NCBI GenBank assembly: GCA_016722285.1
Contig: JADKGI010000002.1
Location: 330,355 to 394,354 of the forward strand
Source: Saprospiraceae bacterium
GTDB lineage: Bacteria; Bacteroidota; Bacteroidia; Chitinophagales; Saprospiraceae
Direction of reading: 5' to 3'
Length of the DNA stretch: 64,000 nucleotides
Shown: positions 59,315 through 64,000 of the stretch, one piece after another
How the letters are laid out: each line of letters opens with the position of its first letter
How positions within the stretch are numbered: position 1 is the stretch's first letter
The notes under the pieces: generated by a model
The model's input: the letters and a program-made list of their open reading frames with translations, nothing else
Told to the model about the DNA's origin: nothing
Databases searched by the model: none
Made by a program: the position numbers and the translations under genes

Positions 59315-60583
59315 CTAACTGACAAAATACCTAAGTAAATTATATCTAATCAAATATAGCTTGATGGTTCCTTTTATTTTTATTATGATGTAGTTAATTG
59401 GACTAAAAATAAAGGGAAAAGCATGTTTTAGCTTGAGTAACGTAAGTGGTAAAGAGCTGTATGAGATGCTTTTATCTATTTTGTTCTCAACAGAATCTAA
59501 AACCTGATTAACAAAATCCCTGTATGTAAAATTGCCATTAACTACAATGTCAGTATAAGCTTCAAAGCCATTCTTTCGCAATATTCCTGATTCTGTATTT
59601 AGAAATTACCCAATCTACATTGCTAAAATCTCTTTTGACAGGTATATAGTGTATGTTAGGAGCCAATACCCTGAATACTTTCCTTCTATCAAAACCTGGC
59701 ACGTTTTGGTAATAATGGATTCAAAATGCCTTGGAGAGATTGTTGCCAGTTCAATATTTCCATCTTTTCCTTCAAAACATGCTTGTTCACAAGACTCAAA
59801 GTCTGATTCAGGAAAATTTTTCTGAAATAATTCTACCTTTTTCCTTATTGACCCATCAAAATCCAAAAGACTACTTCCACTTTCTACACCCAAAACACAT
59901 CTGCAATTGCCTAAAAATTTATACCAATTCTCACCATATAACACATCTTTGTCATCATTTGATAAGTTGGTATTTAATCCTTCCGCTTTTTTTTTGAAAA
60001 CATCAGTAATTTTCCATTTTAATACACCAGCAAATCCTAACCAAAATGGATTGCGTCTGGCACGATATCCCAAATCAAATTCTCTATTCTCATGTTTTTT
60101 TAATCCCTTGCTCCATTTGTTTAAAGACTCTTCATCCAGATAGCCGGGAAAAACGGTTTCTATATGTCGGACTCCTGTCAAATTTTCAGGATAAGCTTTG
60201 CTATAATCTTCAGGGTCAAAACAAGTAAAAATAGATTTTATTCCTTGCTCATGAATAAATTTACATACGAGATCGTTGTACACATATTCATCTTGCGGAA
60301 GACACACCTTATATCCTATTATTTTTTGTAATCTGGTGATTGATGGCGAAAAAAGACTTTTCTCCGGAACTGACCATTTCAGGCTCATGATTGTGTAATG
60401 AAATATTACCAAATCTGAACTAATGTATTTCACCCAAAAAGGGACACCATATGCAACATTCAGATAATAAATATGGTGATCCGAATAATTCTCAAAAGAC
60501 TTTAAATGTTCGAGAATGGTATTCCTAACTTTTGCCTCCCAATTATTATAAAGGATAAGTATGTTAAGTTTTTCTCTTTTCAT
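59315..60583 (-). CDS. Putative glycosyltransferase, uncharacterised family (paralogue 2), one frameshift
   Basis: Paralogue of 58007-59311 with about 40 percent shared residues by eye. ILILYNNWEAKVRNTILEHL, YLNVAYGVPFWV, LPQDEYVYNDLVCKFI, LGYRARRNPFWLGFAG, WYKFLGNCRCVLGVESGSSL, DFDGSIR and TISPRHFESIITKTCQVLIE align with it. The frame breaks near 59600, after the donor-site-like motif, and the last 88 codons (NGNFTYRDFVNQVL and onward) match the end of paralogue 1, so it is one gene with a single indel, about 420 residues. The two copies have diverged enough to suggest different substrates or consecutive sugars. Confidence 0.7.
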
Positions 60584-60653
60584 CCTACTTAATCAAAAAA
60601 GGCATCTGCTTAATTCTCATTTACTACCCATAATCCTTCCCAACAATGCGAGT

Positions 60654-61706
60654 TTAATATTTACCAACTTCGGGGACAAAAATTTGAAATTTTCTCATAT
60701 TACAGGCTATTAAATCTTTATTTTTAATAGTCCAATCAATCGTTAATTTTAGACCTTCATAGAGATCTACCTCCGCCTCAAAGCCAATTTTTTCTTTTGA
60801 TTTCTCTGTTGACCCAAACCTCTTTCCTGATCTATCCCAATCTCTCGCAGGTTTCAGATCAATCGGTGTCGGATTATGAGTAAGTTTGTTGATCATCTTT
60901 GCCAGATCAAGGATAGTTGTTTCTACGCCGGATGCAAGATTATAAGCTTCACCAGGATTCCCATTATCAGCGCAGGCTATCAATCCTCTCACCAGATCTT
61001 CAACAAATATAAAATCACGACTAGCGTTTCCCCCGTTATCAAGGGGCAGCGCTTCATGATGAAGCGCTTTCCAAATGAAGGTTGGAGTCACATTTCGCCA
61101 AACTGTGTGCGCAGTACCACGCCAGTCACCGGCACCTAAAATTTCTCTGGGACCATAGATATTCTGAAATCTGGCTTTCACAAAAGGTAAATCATATCTC
61201 TGAAAGTAATAATTTCCATACATCTCGCCGATCAGTTTTGAAATAGAATATGGACTGTCGTGAAATAGTGATACAGGCGCATCTTCAGAGGTAGCTGCAG
61301 CTTCGCCAAATGTTTTTTCTGCGACGGCACAGCCGGCGGCGGCGTACACTACTTTCTTCAGATGTTTAAAATCTTTTAAAGTCTCAAATAGCTTCAGGCT
61401 GGTTAGTGTATTATTCTCATGGTCTAAATACGGATCGGCGATGGAAGATTGATTACCATGAAAACATGAAAGATGGAACACATATTCCAAATCTTTTGGT
61501 AACTTTTTTAATATTTTTTCCGATGTAATCGAACCGAAAATAAATTCAACCTTCGGATCAATGGGGACATTTGAGATATCAGCAGAAAGCAAATTATCGA
61601 CTATCCATATTTTTTCGGGATCACAAATATTCAGAAGTCTATGCACCAGATTACTTCCTACAAATCCCGCTCCTCCAACAATTAATACTTTTGAATTTTC
61701 TAACAT
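60654..61706 (-). CDS. NAD-dependent epimerase/dehydratase (1 of 4 in a row)
   Basis: Extended SDR, intact, 350 residues. KVLIVGGAGFVGSNLVHRL (NAD loop), WIVDNLLS, VFHLSCFHGNQ, AAAGCAV near the catalytic Ser/Thr position, DSPYSISKLIGEMY (YxxxK), VKARFQNIYGPRE, GNASRDFIFVEDLVRGL and YNLASGVETTILDLA. The GCAV stretch replaces the usual SS.YG, so the catalytic residues are slightly unusual. It resembles UDP-glucose 4-epimerase or decarboxylase relatives; the product cannot be told. It is the last of the row and starts 3 bp after the next epimerase ends, so one transcript is likely. Confidence 0.82.
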   Translation of the reverse strand: MLENSKVLIVGGAGFVGSNLVHRLLNICDPEKIWIVDNLLSADISNVPIDPKVEFIFGSITSEKILKKLPKDLEYVFHLSCFHGNQSSIADPYLDHENNTLTSLKLFETLKDFKHLKKVVYAAAGCAVAEKTFGEAAATSEDAPVSLFHDSPYSISKLIGEMYGNYYFQRYDLPFVKARFQNIYGPREILGAGDWRGTAHTVWRNVTPTFIWKALHHEALPLDNGGNASRDFIFVEDLVRGLIACADNGNPGEAYNLASGVETTILDLAKMINKLTHNPTPIDLKPARDWDRSGKRFGSTEKSKEKIGFEAEVDLYEGLKLTIDWTIKNKDLIACNMRKFQIFVPEVGKY

Positions 61707-61709
61707 ATA

Positions 61710-62638
61710 TTATTTATTTCCGCTTTTAAGGTGGCTATATACATCATTAACGCCAAATTGATCATACCATTTGAGTTGGTTGATTATGGTATTCTCAAAA
61801 CTGACTTTTGCCTTCCAGTTAAATATTTTTTCAGTATGGGCCGGATCCAATACTACGCTGGCTACATCATCTGTTCCGGTGGAACAATAGGTACATTCCG
61901 ATCTGAAATATTTAAATAATCAGCTACTCTATTGAACACATCAAGAATCGACTTACCCTGACCAGTGGATACATTATATACTCCGGTTTCAATATCTGCT
62001 AGCAATAAAATATCCATAAGAGAAAAAAAATCCTGAATATCAATAAAGTCCCTGATAGTATCACTGCAAAAACAGCTTTTACCTTGTTTTAATCGAGTAT
62101 AAAATGTAGGAATAGGCACTATCGACGATCTGGGGCCACAGATATTTGCTAATCTGAGAGATACAACATTAACGTTACTATTCAGCATATATGCTTCTCC
62201 TGCGGTCTTGGAAATTCCATAACTGGTAAATGGTCTGGTAGGGTGTGAAACAGGGATAGGAATGTATTCAGGCCTGCCATAACATAATGCTGTCTGGAAA
62301 TTAACAATTTTTTTAACTCCAGCTTTCTCTGCTGCCTTCGTCACATAAATGGAGCCCAATACATTGGTTGCTGCGTCTTCTTCCCAGTCATCGGGATTTT
62401 TATATGAAGCTGCGCTGTGAATTATGACCTCCGGTTTAAAATTTTCCATCACAGAATCTACCAGGTCCTGACTTGTGACAGAGCCCTCAACTACAGTCAA
62501 TCTATCTGTCTCGGGCACAACTTCTCTTTTCCCTGTCGAAAAATTATCTATCACACATATTTCGTGCCCTAAAGGGATATACCTCTCTATTAAATTTGAT
62601 CCAAGACAGCCTGCTCCCCCTGTTATTAATAATTTCAT
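61710..62638 (-). CDS. NAD-dependent epimerase/dehydratase (2 of 4), one frameshift
   Basis: Extended SDR: KLLITGGAGCLGSNLIERY, VIDNFSTGKREVV, IIHSAASYKNPDDWEEDAAT, FQTALCYG, TSYGISKTAGEAY (YxxxK), LRLANICGPRSS and DFIDIQDFF. The main frame ends after VPIVPPEQ near 61862, but the other frame continues DDVASVVLDPAHTEKIFNWK and then DQFGVNDVYSHLKSGNK to a stop at 61710-61712, which aligns with the end of the following paralogue. Joined length about 309 residues. The HxAASYK.PDDW and FQTALCYG motifs are shared with the gene at 62667, so the two descend from one duplication. Confidence 0.82.
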
Positions 62639-62666
62639 TTATTGTTCATTGTGTATTGAAGTGATA

Positions 62667-63605
62667 TTATTTTTTTTCTTCTATCCTCAGATGGGTGTAT
62701 TCACCCAATGTTCCATATTTTTGATAATATCTGATGGCCTCTGTAACAGTAGTCTCTATTGATGTGAAATCTATCTTACCAAAATCTGCAAACGTCCTTG
62801 ACGGATCTAATAATATGGAAAAAACATCATCAGGACCCAAATCTCTTAATTCTGCTTGAGGGTAAGGATTTATACCCATTGCTTTTACAACTTCATCATA
62901 GAGTGTACTGATATCTATATCACTTCCTGATGAAAAATGGTAGGCACCATGACCCGTTCCGTCACAAGCGTCCAGCACTGTTTTCGCCAAATCGTTAACA
63001 AAAACAAAATCTCTTCTTGACTTCGTAATAAAACACTTTTTGCCATCTTTCAGACGCTGATAAAATATCGGTAGTGGTCCTGCCACATTTCTGGGGCCTA
63101 CTACATTTGCCAATCTAAATGTGACATAATCAATGCCCGAAAGTTCTATATACAGCTCATTGGCTGTTTTGGAGATAGCATAACTGCTTCCTCCCGGGTT
63201 TCTGGGATGATTCAATGTTATAGGTTGTTCCATGGGTTTCAACCCATAGCAAAGAGCTGTTTGAAAATAGATAAACCTTTTCACACCAAATCTTTTGGCG
63301 GCATCAACAATATTGGTTCCTCCGACACAATTTGTGAGAGTATCATTGTACCAGTCGTCCGGATCTTTGTAAGATACAGCTGCATGTACCACAGCTTCAG
63401 GTCTGAATTCTTCAAAGGTATCTAATATAAGCTGTCTATCAGCAATGGTGTCAATGATGACTCTTAGGTTCGGATGGGCCGATAAATGATTCTCTCTTCC
63501 TGTTGCCAGATTATCAATGACCACTACTCTATCTCCACGTTCAAGCAACATCTCTGCCACATGGGACCCAATTTGTCCGAGTCCTCCCGTTATTAAAACT
63601 TTCAT
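62667..63605 (-). CDS. NAD-dependent epimerase/dehydratase (3 of 4)
   Basis: Intact extended SDR, 312 residues: KVLITGGLGQIGSHVAEML, VIDNLATGRENHL, VVHAAVSYKDPDDWYNDTLT, YFQTALCYG, SSYAISKTANELY (YxxxK), FRLANVVGPRNVAGPLPIFY, RRDFVFVNDLAKTVLDACDG and FSSGSDIDISTLYDEV. Near the end come DDVFSILLDPSRTFADFGKI and YGTLGEYTHLRI, found again in the fourth member. It lacks the usual SS.YG triad segment, having QTALCYG, which may mark a subgroup acting on uncommon UDP-sugars. Starts 33 bp from the end of the fourth member. Confidence 0.85.
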   Translation of the reverse strand: MKVLITGGLGQIGSHVAEMLLERGDRVVVIDNLATGRENHLSAHPNLRVIIDTIADRQLILDTFEEFRPEAVVHAAVSYKDPDDWYNDTLTNCVGGTNIVDAAKRFGVKRFIYFQTALCYGLKPMEQPITLNHPRNPGGSSYAISKTANELYIELSGIDYVTFRLANVVGPRNVAGPLPIFYQRLKDGKKCFITKSRRDFVFVNDLAKTVLDACDGTGHGAYHFSSGSDIDISTLYDEVVKAMGINPYPQAELRDLGPDDVFSILLDPSRTFADFGKIDFTSIETTVTEAIRYYQKYGTLGEYTHLRIEEKK

Positions 63606-63638
63606 TTGTTACTGTTTTCTATAATTTTAAAAATTGAA

Positions 63639-64000
63639 TTAATTTTTGCTATCAGTCAAGGGATCAATTTTCAGATGCGTATATTCATTTTTGACCCCAT
63701 ATTCTTTATAATATTTAATAGCATCTTTTACTATAATATTTAATGGGGTAAACTCCATAATCCCAAATATCTCAAATGTTTCTGATGGATCCAACTTAAT
63801 GGTAAAAACATCATCTTCTCCCAATTCTATTTCCTTGTATTTGTGCTGATGTTTTATATCCATTTGTTTCAATACCTCATTATACAAATCAACTATAGCA
63901 ACATCATTTCCTGTAGAAAAATGGTATGGTCCGTATCCAACTCCATCACAGGCCTGGAGAACTATTTTTGCCAGATCTTTGACATAAACAAATCTCTTTG
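63639..64000 (-). CDS. NAD-dependent epimerase/dehydratase (4 of 4), cut by the window edge
   Basis: Only the C-terminal 120 codons are inside the window and the frame is open to the edge. KRFVYVKDLAKIVLQACDGV, GYGPYHFSTGNDVAIVDLYN, DDVFTIKLDPSETFEIFGIM and YGVKNEYTHLKIDPLTDSKN match the same region of the gene at 62667-63605 at roughly two residues in three. So it is a close paralogue, made by tandem duplication. The N-terminal NAD-binding part lies beyond the edge. Confidence 0.8.
   Translation of the reverse strand, partial: KRFVYVKDLAKIVLQACDGVGYGPYHFSTGNDVAIVDLYNEVLKQMDIKHQHKYKEIELGEDDVFTIKLDPSETFEIFGIMEFTPLNIIVKDAIKYYKEYGVKNEYTHLKIDPLTDSKN

Noticed and set aside
1..64000. tRNA, rRNA or riboswitch genes
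   Set aside because: None recognised by eye on either strand; a covariance search would be needed to exclude small RNAs.

Overview
The window looks like a chromosomal segment of an AT-rich member of the Bacteroidota. A Saprospiraceae- or Chitinophagales-like bacterium is my inference from the gene families (YfhO-like membrane protein, sortilin/BNR-repeat exoprotein with signal peptide, DUF4143 ATPases, GxxExxY protein, absence of Shine-Dalgarno sequences, dense short intergenic repeats). It is a cell-surface polysaccharide (O-antigen or exopolysaccharide) region: more than half of the genes are glycosyltransferases, nucleotide-sugar enzymes, modifying enzymes, or the flippase and polymerase of a Wzx/Wzy pathway. 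No rRNA, tRNA, CRISPR array or phage genes were seen.

Layout. 1-12 kb: glycosyltransferases, a sulfatase-fold membrane transferase, a FemAB-like acyltransferase, a deacetylase-like protein and a DUF4143 ATPase preceded by a 22-bp repeat array. 12.5-20.3 kb: mannose-1-phosphate guanylyltransferase, a cupin, the tRNA 2-selenouridine pair selD/mnmH and a large secreted beta-propeller protein. 20.4-21.3 kb: a RAYT transposase flanked on both sides by its REP hairpins. 21.3-39 kb: carbamoyltransferase, asparagine synthase, several glycosyltransferases, a GDP-mannose dehydratase, methyltransferases, Wzy-like and Wzx-like proteins and an epimerase. Between about 25 and 39 kb nearly every gene other than asnB is broken by several frameshifts. 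39-49.8 kb: an accessory stretch of toxin-antitoxin remnants, one more DUF4143 ATPase and many interspersed hairpin repeats. 49.8-64 kb: mostly intact minus-strand genes, namely fcl, a GxxExxY protein, gmd, a TviB-type dehydrogenase, wecB, a YfhO-like protein, two tandem paralogues of a little-known putative glycosyltransferase family and a row of four NAD-dependent epimerases running off the right edge.

How the genes fit together. ManC, Gmd and Fcl together give GDP-mannose to GDP-L-fucose. WecB plus the TviB-type enzyme point to UDP-HexNAc and its uronic acid. The epimerase row suggests one or more unusual sugars. The glycosyltransferases would assemble the repeat unit on a lipid carrier, Wzx would flip it and Wzy would polymerise it, with acyl, carbamoyl, methyl and possibly phosphoethanolamine-type decorations.

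Two cautions. Many single frameshifts fall in homopolymers, typical of uncorrected long-read assembly, so a frameshifted gene here is not automatically dead. By contrast, three toxin genes carry clean in-frame nonsense codons with the rest of the frame preserved, which looks like real inactivation. The most unusual content is the repeat layer: REP hairpins ending in a GGCCATTA-like tail around the RAYT and scattered over 20-47 kb, composite elements, 21-bp and 22-bp arrays, a TIR-bounded MITE-like segment, and repeat insertions inside coding genes (DUF4160 gene, fcl).
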